From JAXGYX01 sp040772065 (lineage in GTDB: Bacteria > Bacillota > Clostridia > Saccharofermentanales > Fastidiosipilaceae), in assembly GCA_040772065.1 (NCBI GenBank), contig JAXGYX010000001.1:1736001-1800000 (forward strand): a DNA stretch of 64,000 nt. The letters are read 5' to 3'. How positions within the stretch are numbered: position 1 is the stretch's first letter; each line of letters starts with the position of its first letter. The notes beneath the pieces were generated by a model. It saw only the letters and a program-made list of their open reading frames with translations, was not told the origin of the DNA and searched no databases. Below, piece after piece: positions 8,699 through 15,964 of this stretch. Both the position numbers and the translations under genes were made by a program.

Positions 8699-9035
8699 CT
8701 TTGACCACCCCTTCCGTATCGACCTTTTCAGCCAAGATCTCCCAGTAGAGCCCTTTATGACGGATATCTTCGACGGAGAGGATGTTGTATCTGCCGTCCT
8801 CCGTCACCACCACACACCGGGTATCAAGTGTGATGCCGGGGATGGAGCGGATGCGAAAGAGCACCGTCGCTTTGGAAAAAAGACTTCTATTCTTCCACAT
8901 TTCACTGCCATAGCGGTCTTCCCGGTAGGCTCTGACGCTTACTAAAAGTTCGTCACGCTCTACCGGAAAACCATCCTCGTCCGTTCCTTGTTCCACGCGG
9001 AAAAGCTCAATAAAATGTGTCAATTTAATGCTCAT
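8691..9035 (-). CDS. Head-tail adaptor (head closure protein)
   Basis: A 114-aa protein of the phage head-tail adaptor family, predicted mainly beta (IELFRVEQGTDEDGFPVERDELLVSVRAYREDRYG, here abbreviated by its most typical part, DEDGFPV). This family closes the head after packaging. It lies between the gp6-like connector and the gp10-like protein, exactly the order of HK97-type phages. Start and stop overlap the neighbours by 4 and 8 bases. Confidence 0.82.
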   Translation of the reverse strand: MSIKLTHFIELFRVEQGTDEDGFPVERDELLVSVRAYREDRYGSEMWKNRSLFSKATVLFRIRSIPGITLDTRCVVVTEDGRYNILSVEDIRHKGLYWEILAEKVDTEGVVKDG

Positions 9036-9349
9036 AGGATCACGTCCTTATCACCTTGAAGCAGAAGTTTCACTGTCTCCCAGACCTGTTTCGCAGCATC
9101 AGGAGAATCGGAAAAGAAGCCGGCCGTAGAACCGTCCCTGCTTTCATAAAAGAAAGAGGCAAGGACGATCACGGCCTGCTTCGTGCTTTCTGTCATCGGA
9201 TGACTTTGATAGTGATCCGGCCCTTTTTTCTGGTATCCCTCTGCATAGGAAATCGCAGAGGAAAGGCAGCGGAGCATGAGGGGATCATCCGCGTCATGCT
9301 CCACAACCAGATTTTCTTTTAATGGATGAAGAAGCTCCTCTGCGTTCAT
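9032..9349 (-). CDS. Head-tail connector (gp6-like)
   Basis: A 105-aa, mostly helical protein directly downstream of the capsid gene. Members of the gp6/gp15-like connector family are about 100 residues, begin with a helix that often reads like (A)EELLxxLKxxLxVE, and contain a conserved Tyr-containing helix (here LSSAISYAEGY) and an ALFY-like third helix (AVIVLASFFYESRDG). These features are present. The protein would form the ring below the portal. The gene starts 10 bases after the capsid stop. Confidence 0.83.
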   Translation of the reverse strand: MNAEELLHPLKENLVVEHDADDPLMLRCLSSAISYAEGYQKKGPDHYQSHPMTESTKQAVIVLASFFYESRDGSTAGFFSDSPDAAKQVWETVKLLLQGDKDVIL

Positions 9350-9359
9350 CGTTTCCTCC

Positions 9360-10556
9360 TTAAGCGCCGGCCTTCATCTGCAAGAGCTTCACGCTCTCAG
9401 GCAGGATTAGCTTGCCGTCCACTCGTTGTGTAGCCTTAAAGCCAACTTGTCCCGTTGCGGCAAAGAGCTCATTCAATCTTTGGAAAGACCTGCCCTGACG
9501 GTCGGCGATCCAGTAGTAGGAAAAGTCGCCGAAAGCAATCGCCAACGCTCCACCCTCTGCCAGAGGAGCAAAGCTTGACGTGTACACGGGACGATTCAAG
9601 ATGGTATCCGGTGTGCCTGCTGTGAGAGCCGGCTGCCAGAGGTACTGTCCGGTGTTGTCTTTAAGTTTCCTAATCAACTTCACAGTCGCATCGTTCATAA
9701 TAAAGACGGCATTTTTCCTGTACGGTGCACGAAGCGAATAGAAGAGGTCGATCAGCTCATCTGCCGTCACTGCTTTATCCGACGCAGCCGTAACGCCAAC
9801 TTCTCCACCGCCTACGGTTTGGAAAATGCCTGTGGGCTTGCCTGTGCCGTCGCCGATAAGGAAGGCTTCCTCTTCTTTGGAACCCATACGCCTGCCGAAT
9901 TCTTTAGCGATGTAGCTTTCCAGGTCAAAGACCGAGTCGTTTAAAAGTTCCTCGGAGACTTTGAGCATAGTCGCCAGCTTATAGGCACCGATGGAGACCT
10001 GGCCGAAGGCAGGATCAGATTCCGGGATGGCGGCTTCTTCGTCCACCCAGCTAGCCGTGCCTTTTGTTGCAACAACAGGGATTTTGCGATCTCCGGAAGA
10101 TGTCTGAATGACATGAGCGATTTTTCTGAAGATGTTTTCTTCTTCCAACGCTTCCACAAGTGTCTGTTCAAACTCATCCGGAGCCAAATAGCCGCCCTCG
10201 GAGTCCGTACCGACCTGCAGGGCGTTCGTTATAACAGCGTTCTTCTTTCTCATAAGGTTCCAGAAATCACGCTTGTAGGCATCACTGCCCCTGCCGGTCT
10301 TGTCTTCCTTGGCCTGCATAGGGTTTGTCACCACAGGACGGCTGGTCGCTTCGTTAAGCTTCATGTCCATGTCCCGTTGGCGTTCCAGGCGGTCGATTTC
10401 TTTTCCAAGATCGACGACTTCCTGTTCCATCTTTTCGTAGGCGGCCGTGTTTTCTGCTGAGACGATGCCTTTGTCGTCTCGCTTTTCTTCCAAAAAGGCC
10501 TTAGCCTTTTCCCAAACTTCAAGGCGTTTGTTTCTCAGTTCCTGAATTTTATTCAT
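9360..10556 (-). CDS. Major capsid protein, HK97 family
   Basis: A 398-aa capsid subunit. The first about 110 residues are a charged coiled coil (scaffold-like delta domain: KRLEVWEKAKAFLEEK, EKMEQEVVDLGKEIDRLER), expected to be removed by the upstream ClpP-type protease. The rest has family-typical segments: GGYLAPDEFEQTLVEALEE, a LKVSEELLNDSVFDLESYI region, GDGTGKPTGI, and FGDFSYYWIADRQG. Length fits unprocessed HK97-type capsids. It lies between the protease and connector genes. Confidence 0.95.
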   Translation of the reverse strand: MNKIQELRNKRLEVWEKAKAFLEEKRDDKGIVSAENTAAYEKMEQEVVDLGKEIDRLERQRDMDMKLNEATSRPVVTNPMQAKEDKTGRGSDAYKRDFWNLMRKKNAVITNALQVGTDSEGGYLAPDEFEQTLVEALEEENIFRKIAHVIQTSSGDRKIPVVATKGTASWVDEEAAIPESDPAFGQVSIGAYKLATMLKVSEELLNDSVFDLESYIAKEFGRRMGSKEEEAFLIGDGTGKPTGIFQTVGGGEVGVTAASDKAVTADELIDLFYSLRAPYRKNAVFIMNDATVKLIRKLKDNTGQYLWQPALTAGTPDTILNRPVYTSSFAPLAEGGALAIAFGDFSYYWIADRQGRSFQRLNELFAATGQVGFKATQRVDGKLILPESVKLLQMKAGA

Positions 10557-10569
10557 TTCTTCGTCCTCC

Positions 10570-11325
10570 TTAATGACGTAAAAGTTCGAGCCTTTTTTTA
10601 AGCTCTGTGTATCTTGTGCCTGTTTCGGATTGTTCTTGAATGTCTGTTTCTTCAGCGGGTTTTGTCTCCTTCACTACCCTCTTGAAAACAGCATCTGGGC
10701 CGATTTTGTTTAGGACTTGAGCCACCATCTTTCTGGCGGCATAAGCCATGCCTTCCTCCGGTTCGCTTTCTTCTCCGGTGAAAAGGAAACCGTCGCAAAA
10801 TCCCAGCTCCTTTGCCTTCCTTGCATTCATCCATGTTTCGTCGTCCATCAGCCGGGAGATCTTATGCCTTGAAAGCCCGGTCTTGAGTTCGTAGGCATTG
10901 ATGATGGAGGCTTTGACCTCCTCAAGAATGCTTACGGCCCTTTCCATCTCGTCCTTCCAGCCCTCGGCAATGGTCGTCGGGTTATGGATCATCATCATGG
11001 AAGAAGGGCTCATCAACACTTCGCCGCCGGCCATCGCAATGACAGAAGCGGCAGAAGCGGCTAGGCCCTCTACTTTGACCGTGATTTTTCCCTGATGGTC
11101 CATGAGCATGGTGTAGATCTGTGATGCCGCAAAGACGTCGCCGCCCGGAGAGTTGATCCAGACCGTTAAATCTCCCGGATGTCTTTCCAGCTCCGACAAG
11201 AAAAGAGCCGGTGTGACCTCATCGCCAAACCAGCTCTCTTTTGCAATCGGTCCGTCCAGTCTTAGGACGGTTTCTCCCTTTTCCGGATCTCCTCGTTGAA
11301 AGACCCAGAACTTACGTTTTTCCAT
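10570..11325 (-). CDS. ClpP-like prohead maturation protease
   Basis: A 251-aa serine protease of the ClpP/crotonase fold used by phages to process scaffold and capsid. Signature parts are INSPGGDVFAASQIY near residue 57, the nucleophile region GLAASAASVIAMAGG (Ser about 94), the catalytic His in MMMIHNP about residue 116, and an acidic partner in the following helix (DDETWMNARKAKELGF). The C-terminal 60 residues are charged and not part of the fold. The gene overlaps the portal gene by 14 bases and is followed by the capsid gene, the usual order. Confidence 0.93.
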   Translation of the reverse strand: MEKRKFWVFQRGDPEKGETVLRLDGPIAKESWFGDEVTPALFLSELERHPGDLTVWINSPGGDVFAASQIYTMLMDHQGKITVKVEGLAASAASVIAMAGGEVLMSPSSMMMIHNPTTIAEGWKDEMERAVSILEEVKASIINAYELKTGLSRHKISRLMDDETWMNARKAKELGFCDGFLFTGEESEPEEGMAYAARKMVAQVLNKIGPDAVFKRVVKETKPAEETDIQEQSETGTRYTELKKRLELLRH

Positions 11326-12538
11326 TTGCTTTCACCTCCCTGCCGGCAAAGATGCCAGCGTCTTCAAGTTTGGTCATGTTGCCGTTGATCAAGTACAGAT
11401 CTCCTCCTTCTTCTTTTGATATTAGGTTCATGTTTTCAAGCCTCCTGATATCGTTGGCGCTCATCCAACCGTTTTGTCTGGCTGTAGCATAGCCGCGCAT
11501 CCTGCTTTCATAGTCACCTCGAAGAAGACCGTCCACATTGAACTCAACAAAATAATCTTGTCGTTCAGATGGGTAAAGAAGTGTCTTGTTCATCGCCTGC
11601 TCGAGTCGAACCAGCCAAGGTCTAATGGTGTGAACGACAAAGCTAATAGACTGATGCTCGATATTGGAAAAAGTCGCTTTGTCGAGGTCTGCCACCAGAT
11701 GTGGCGGCACACGGTAGATACGACAGATTTCCTCCGTCTGGTACTTTCTTGTTTCAAGAAACTGTGCTTCATTCGGTGGAATCCCGATCTGCTTGTAGGT
11801 CATGCCTTCCTCGAGGACAGCCACCTTATTTGCATTGCCGGAGCCTTGAAAGAGCTGGTTCCAGCTTTCCCTAACCTTGGACGGGTCCTTAAGCGTCCCC
11901 GGATGCTCCAAAATACCGCCCGGTGCGGCTCCGTTTGCGAAGAAACTCGCCCCAAATTCCTCTGTTGCCATAGCCATGCCGATGGCGTTTCTCGCCATTG
12001 TAATCGGCGAGTAGCCGACCAGGCCGTCAAATCCAAGGCCGGGAATATGAAGGATTTCTTCTTTGCGAAACGCTATATTCTTCATGCCGCTTTGGTAAAG
12101 GTAGATGAGTTCATCCTCCTCGTTGCGGCTGACCTGCATCTTGTCCGGCAAAAGGGGATATAACCCAGTAATTTCGCCATGTCCGTTTCTCAGTATCTGT
12201 GAATAGCTGTTCCCCCATAGCAAAAGATGCGTCATCATGGTCTCCCTGAAAATGAACGAGGTCATTTCCGGATTCGGTGCATCGTGCAGGAGAAAGTACA
12301 AAGGATGTCTTGTGTCCCGCTTTTTACCTTCATCGACATAGCGATAAAGGTGCAAGGGCAAGCTTGCAACGGTCTCAGCGATGACTCTGACACAAGCGTA
12401 AACCGCCGCCGATTGCATGGCGTTTTTCTCCGTCACCTGTTTGCCGGAAAAGGACGGAGCAAAGAAAAATCGGAATACTGACGGTTTTGTCAGCTCCGGC
12501 TTGTCTCGGCTTTTGAATAGATTTTTTAGAAGTCCCAG
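11312..12538 (-). CDS. Portal protein, HK97 family (probable CTG start)
   Basis: The dodecameric portal through which DNA is packaged. Family features include the AVYACVRVIAETVASLPLHLY helix, the WGNSYSQI segment, and GLVGYSPI, followed by FSNIEHQSISF. A GTG/Met start at 12436 would lack about 34 residues that belong to the family. In the same frame the sequence runs upstream to CTG at 12536-12538, giving the start LGLLKNLFKSRDKPE; portals of this family commonly begin MGLLxxLF. A GGAGG lies 9 bases before this CTG, and no ATG is in frame there. I therefore annotate a CTG start (408 aa); a GTG start at 12436 is the alternative. Confidence 0.88.
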   Translation of the reverse strand: MGLLKNLFKSRDKPELTKPSVFRFFFAPSFSGKQVTEKNAMQSAAVYACVRVIAETVASLPLHLYRYVDEGKKRDTRHPLYFLLHDAPNPEMTSFIFRETMMTHLLLWGNSYSQILRNGHGEITGLYPLLPDKMQVSRNEEDELIYLYQSGMKNIAFRKEEILHIPGLGFDGLVGYSPITMARNAIGMAMATEEFGASFFANGAAPGGILEHPGTLKDPSKVRESWNQLFQGSGNANKVAVLEEGMTYKQIGIPPNEAQFLETRKYQTEEICRIYRVPPHLVADLDKATFSNIEHQSISFVVHTIRPWLVRLEQAMNKTLLYPSERQDYFVEFNVDGLLRGDYESRMRGYATARQNGWMSANDIRRLENMNLISKEEGGDLYLINGNMTKLEDAGIFAGREVKANGKT

Positions 12539-12562
12539 AGGACATCACCTCCTTGCATTTTT

Positions 12563-14164
12563 CTAAAAGAGTAGCAACCCTCGCTCGTCATAAACAGAGC
12601 CGGAGTCACTCCCTTGATTTCTGATTGCCCGATCAAGGGCCATGATAAGAGCTACCGCTCCGTCAATTCGCTCGGTTGATTTTTCCTTGTCCGGCTTGAT
12701 GTTTCCAGCCGGGTCAGTGCGAACAAAAATATTATCAACGCACCAGCGAAGAACAGGATGCCCGCCGTGTGCGAGTTTTTCTTCCAAGACCAGCTTCATC
12801 AACTCTTTAGTCGGAGGACTCATGTCCTTGTATCCTTGCCCGAAGGGAACTACGGTAAAGCCCATGTCTTCCAAGTTCTGGCTCATTTGCACCGCACCCC
12901 AGCGATCAAAGGCGATTTCACGAATGTTGTATTTCATGCCTAAGTCTTCAATAAACTTCTCAATAAAACCGTAATGCACAACATTGCCTTCAGTCGTAAG
13001 AAGAAAGCCTTCTTTTTTCCAGACATCATACGGCACATGGTCTCGGCTTACCCTAAGCGGCACATTCTCTTCCGGTATCCAAAAATACGGAAGGACAAAA
13101 TAAGGCTCCTCATCTGTTTCCGGAGGAAAGACCAGGACAAAGGCGGTCAAGTCGGTCGTGCTTGAAAGGTCAAGCCCGGCGTAGCAAACACGGCCGAGAA
13201 GCTCTGTTTTGCTGGCCGGGAAGCTGCAGGCATCCCACTTTTCCATCGGCATCCAACGGACAGACTGCTTCACCCATTGATTGAGCCTTAACTGCCTGAA
13301 GATATTCTCCTCAGCAGGGTTTTGCTTGGCGCTGTTGCAGGCAAGTCGAAGTTTTTCAATATCAACGGTAATACCAAGTGAAGGATTGGCCTTCTTCCAG
13401 ACTTTCTCATCTGTCCAATCTTCATCCTCATCCGCTCCGAAGATGACAGGGTAAAAGCTCGGATCCCGCTTTCTCCCTGCAAGGATATCCTCCGCTTTTT
13501 GATGAACTTCCCAGCAGATAGAGTGCCTATCCGTTCCCGCTGTTGTGATCAGGAAGTAGAGCGGCTGCTTTCTAGCATCGCCCGAGCCTTTGGTCATAAC
13601 ATCGTAGAGCTGGCGGTTAGGCTGAGCATGAAGCTCATCAAAAACAACTCCGTGAACATTGAGACCGTGTTTGGTATAAGCTTCGGAGGATAAGACTTGA
13701 TAAAAACTGTTTAGAGGTTTATAAATAAGCCGCTTCTGTGATATCAAAGGCTTGATTCTGGCCTTCAGCGCAGGGTTTTGTTCCACCATCTGCACAGCGA
13801 CATCAAAGACGATGGATGCCTGCTGACGGTCGGCAGCACAGCCATAAATCTCGCCTCCATATTCAAAGTCGCCGCAGGTCAGGTATAAAGCAATGGCAGC
13901 GGCAAGCTCACTCTTGCCTTGTTTTTTCGGTATCTCAACATAAGCAAAGTTAAACTGCCGATAGCCGTTAGGTTTTACGATGCCGAAGAGGTCGCGGACA
14001 ATCTGCTCCTGCCAGTCAATCAAATCAAAGGGCTTGCCGTACCACTCGCCCTTAGTATGTTTAAGGAGATTGATGAAGGTCACAGCACGATCCGCCATAT
14101 CCTCATCGTAGTGGGATGTGGGCAGCATGAATTTTGTCGGTGTATAGTTTTCAAGTTTTCTCAT
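12563..14164 (-). CDS. terL: Terminase large subunit
   Basis: The motor and nuclease of DNA packaging, 533 aa. The ATPase half contains a Walker A-like IPKKQGKSE near residue 77 and Walker B VVFDELHAQ near residue 173, followed by a coupling motif (FLITTAGTD). The nuclease half starts with YAGLDLSSTTDL near residue 331 and has further acids in the region AFDRWGAVQM and NIKPDKEKSTERIDGAVALIMA. All are typical of Terminase_1-type proteins of HK97-like phages. AGGAGGACGGC precedes the ATG. A terminator-like hairpin separates it from the upstream small genes. Confidence 0.96.
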   Translation of the reverse strand: MRKLENYTPTKFMLPTSHYDEDMADRAVTFINLLKHTKGEWYGKPFDLIDWQEQIVRDLFGIVKPNGYRQFNFAYVEIPKKQGKSELAAAIALYLTCGDFEYGGEIYGCAADRQQASIVFDVAVQMVEQNPALKARIKPLISQKRLIYKPLNSFYQVLSSEAYTKHGLNVHGVVFDELHAQPNRQLYDVMTKGSGDARKQPLYFLITTAGTDRHSICWEVHQKAEDILAGRKRDPSFYPVIFGADEDEDWTDEKVWKKANPSLGITVDIEKLRLACNSAKQNPAEENIFRQLRLNQWVKQSVRWMPMEKWDACSFPASKTELLGRVCYAGLDLSSTTDLTAFVLVFPPETDEEPYFVLPYFWIPEENVPLRVSRDHVPYDVWKKEGFLLTTEGNVVHYGFIEKFIEDLGMKYNIREIAFDRWGAVQMSQNLEDMGFTVVPFGQGYKDMSPPTKELMKLVLEEKLAHGGHPVLRWCVDNIFVRTDPAGNIKPDKEKSTERIDGAVALIMALDRAIRNQGSDSGSVYDERGLLLF

Positions 14165-14183
14165 GCCGTCCTCCTCTCCAAAT

Positions 14184-14230
14184 AAAAAAACGACCCCTTA
14201 GGCCGTACTACGAGCAAAAGCCCCTAAGGG
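14184..14230 (-). terminator. Intrinsic terminator-like hairpin upstream of terL
   Basis: On the minus strand CCCTTAGG pairs with CCTAAGGG across a loop of about 20 bases, followed shortly by a run of seven T. A smaller alternative hairpin AGCCC/GGGCT lies inside. It sits between the small accessory genes and terL and could reduce read-through into the packaging module. Confidence 0.6.
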
Positions 14231-14257
14231 CTGATGCACTTTATTTTTCAGTTGTAA

Positions 14258-14512
14258 CTAGGCGTGCTCAAAGCACCATTTGATGGCGTGACCGCTGTCT
14301 TTAAATCGCTCTTCCGGTTCCGCTATTAGAGACAATCTTGCATCAAGCTCGCTCGGAGCATCTTCAAGGTCGACCATCTCTTAGATTCTTGCTAGGTAGC
14401 CGCCATTTTTTGCAGGAGCAGCGAAAAACACCTGGTCATTCCACCGTACGACTGCTGAAAAGTACTGGTCTCTATGCTTGCCAAGTTTTCTTAATGTTGT
14501 AAAGTCTCTCAT
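14258..14512 (-). pseudogene. Small phage protein interrupted by an in-frame TAA
   Basis: From the ATG at 14512 the frame encodes 43 residues (MRDFTTLRKLGKHRDQYFSA to GGYLARI) and meets TAA at 14381-14383. The same frame then continues open for another 40 residues (EMVDLEDAPSELDARL to KWCFEHA) to TAG at 14258. Both halves have ordinary coding composition and the second has no good ribosome site of its own, although an ATG lies at 14377. The simplest reading is one ancestral protein of about 84 aa with a nonsense change. Two separate small proteins, or stop-codon read-through, remain possible. Its start overlaps the stop of the upstream small gene. Confidence 0.6.
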
Positions 14513-14667
14513 TTCTGGCAGCTCCTTTTGAGGTATTCGTTCCAGCTGATTTCGCCGGCTTCATAAGCGGCTCTTGCAGGGTCTTTTTCCTTCGCTAAAC
14601 GCTTCTTTTCTTCAAGTCTCTTCGTTGCTTCTAAAAAACTCTTTCTTTTTAATTCCTTGTTTGTCAT
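14509..14667 (-). CDS. Small charged phage protein (52 aa)
   Basis: Short gene starting MTNKELKRKSFLEATKRL and ending LKRSCQK, with GGGAGG 8 bases before the ATG. The product is nearly all helix and strongly charged (KRLEEKKRLAKEKDPARAAYE). It is the first gene after a 71-base leader repeat and overlaps the start of the next reading frame by 4 bases (ATGA). I do not recognise the family. Small proteins of this kind are common between the methyltransferase and terminase genes of related prophages. Confidence 0.65.
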   Translation of the reverse strand: MTNKELKRKSFLEATKRLEEKKRLAKEKDPARAAYEAGEISWNEYLKRSCQK

Positions 14668-14684
14668 ATCCTTGACCTCCCTTG

Positions 14685-14755
14685 TTTTTGTACGTACATA
14701 TTCGCTCTAAAAGAGGTAAAAGCCAAGTCCTAAAAGCCTTTATTTGCAGGGTTTT
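14685..14755 (-). repeat. 71-base leader repeat, copy 1
   Basis: This stretch matches 15856-15926 over the same 71 bases with only a handful of differences and no net length change. Both copies lie directly upstream of a ribosome site and a small phage gene on the minus strand. A shared core CTTTTAGAGC(G/A)AACAT is also present upstream of the first serine recombinase gene at about 41055. A promoter or RNA leader function is inferred. Confidence 0.75.
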
Positions 14756-14786
14756 AAGCCTACTTATGCACAAATTATCAGCAAGA

Positions 14787-14981
14787 TTACCTGTCGCTAT
14801 TGGACAAGTATTTCTCATCACCTGTAAGAATAAACCTGCCGTAGTCGGCTCTGTTTTCCTCGATGAAAATCACCAATTCGTAAAAGTCCATCTCATTAGC
14901 GATGCGCTGCACCATATAGCTGTCCAGCATATTGGTCTTGCCGCTGTCACGGATAGTAATGATTTGCTCTTTTAAGCTCAT
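14787..14981 (-). CDS. DUF5049-like small phage protein
   Basis: A 64-aa protein with the recognisable pattern KEQIITIRDSGKTNMLD near the start, RIANEMDFYELVIFIEE in the middle and FILTGDEKYL at the end, typical of the short DUF5049 proteins in prophages and mobile elements of Clostridia. Its function is unknown. Its ATG overlaps the stop of the DUF4314 gene, with GGAGG 8 bases upstream, so the two are translated together. Confidence 0.75.
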   Translation of the reverse strand: MSLKEQIITIRDSGKTNMLDSYMVQRIANEMDFYELVIFIEENRADYGRFILTGDEKYLSNSDR

Positions 14982-15202
14982 TCATCAATCCTCCTCGCAG
15001 AATCCTCACCATAAACGACATTGAGTCCCGAGCCGTTGTCCCAGCGGACAAGGATGCTTCCGATGTCATCGACGGCAATCACCGTGCCTTTCGTACCTAC
15101 AGGAGGCGCCTGCGGATCATCCATCTTTAAAAGCTCCACTCTGGCTCCTCTTGGATAGGATTTCCTTAGTGCTTCAAGAGCATGTTTGTTAATCGTTCTC
15201 AC
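14978..15202 (-). CDS. DUF4314 domain protein
   Basis: A 74-aa protein with a small beta-barrel-like sequence (RGARVELLKMDD, VGTKGTVIAVDDIGSILVRWDNGSGLNVVYGED), typical of the DUF4314 family found next to the DUF5049-like gene in many prophages. Translation begins at GTG (15202) with AAGGAGG upstream; the start lies inside the end of the preceding gene. Function is unknown; the SH3-like pattern would fit nucleic acid or protein binding. Confidence 0.78.
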   Translation of the reverse strand: MRTINKHALEALRKSYPRGARVELLKMDDPQAPPVGTKGTVIAVDDIGSILVRWDNGSGLNVVYGEDSARRIDE

Positions 15203-15839
15203 GGCTTTCCTCCTTAGAATGACGGTAAGCGGAAGAACCGCTCAGGTTTTGAAGCAGTATTCTTCTTGCGTCCTTGTATTCCTCACCGATGTAGCCGAGC
15301 CTTAAGAGAAAACAGCGGAAGCTGTACTTCTCGTTGTCCGTCACGGTTTCCCGTTCCAGAACCCTCGTCTGTTCTCTCGCCATCTGGCAGAGCTTGGAGA
15401 CAAACTCCGTATAGACTTTTGCTTCGTCAGCTCCAAGGATGCGGTCAAGCCAGGGAAAGTCCACCGTCTCGATGTTTCGTTCTGCTGTGGTGCGGTCGGC
15501 GTTCAAGGCTTTCTTTATGAGTGCCCCCTTGGATTCCAAGATCCGGTCCAGCTTCTGCATGGTTTCTGTTGTAAAGAACTCGGCCGGAAAGGAAATGGTA
15601 AAACCGTCTTTTACAGTCTCAAAGCCCTGTGCTTCAAGTTCTGCGACAATCCTCTCAACATCATTTCTCAAGAAATTAACGCCCCAAATCATCGTGCCGT
15701 CTTTTTCTAAAAAAGAGTTTCCAATGCGGTAGCTCATGGACGGCATGCCAAGGTAGTTCACTTCCGTTTCGAGTGTCTCCGCCAGTGCTTTGGCGAGGTC
15801 TTTTCTTTTGTATCCCTTGAGGGAAAATCTTGTTTGCAT
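15189..15839 (-). CDS. Conserved phage protein of unknown function (216 aa)
   Basis: A soluble, charged protein with AAGGAGG before its ATG. Homologues of this type, often loosely named virulence-associated in databases, are common in prophages of Clostridia beside DUF4314. The N-terminal half has the pattern YLGMPSMSYRIGNSFLEKDG and a (F)NDVERIVAELEAQGF helix resembling a fold that recurs in phage-encoded small-ligand or decoy proteins; the C-terminal half (KVYTEFVSKLCQMAREQTRV) is helical. No catalytic motif is obvious. It follows a 71-base leader repeat. Confidence 0.65.
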   Translation of the reverse strand: MQTRFSLKGYKRKDLAKALAETLETEVNYLGMPSMSYRIGNSFLEKDGTMIWGVNFLRNDVERIVAELEAQGFETVKDGFTISFPAEFFTTETMQKLDRILESKGALIKKALNADRTTAERNIETVDFPWLDRILGADEAKVYTEFVSKLCQMAREQTRVLERETVTDNEKYSFRCFLLRLGYIGEEYKDARRILLQNLSGSSAYRHSKEESREND

Positions 15840-15855
15840 GGTTTTTTCCTCCTTC

Positions 15856-15926
15856 TTTTTGTAGGTACATGTTCGCTCTAAAAGGAAGATAAGCCAAGTC
15901 CTAAAAGCCTTTATTTGCAGGGTTTT
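15856..15926 (-). repeat. 71-base leader repeat, copy 2
   Basis: Second copy of the leader repeat described at 14685-14755. It begins at a run of T before the ribosome site of the 216-aa gene and extends to a GGGTTTT motif. The copies differ mainly in a 9-base central patch (AGAGGTAAA against GGAAGATAA on the plus strand). Confidence 0.75.
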
Positions 15927-15964
15927 TGGAAGATTTATCCGACAAATTTACAGCTTCTTGTTTG

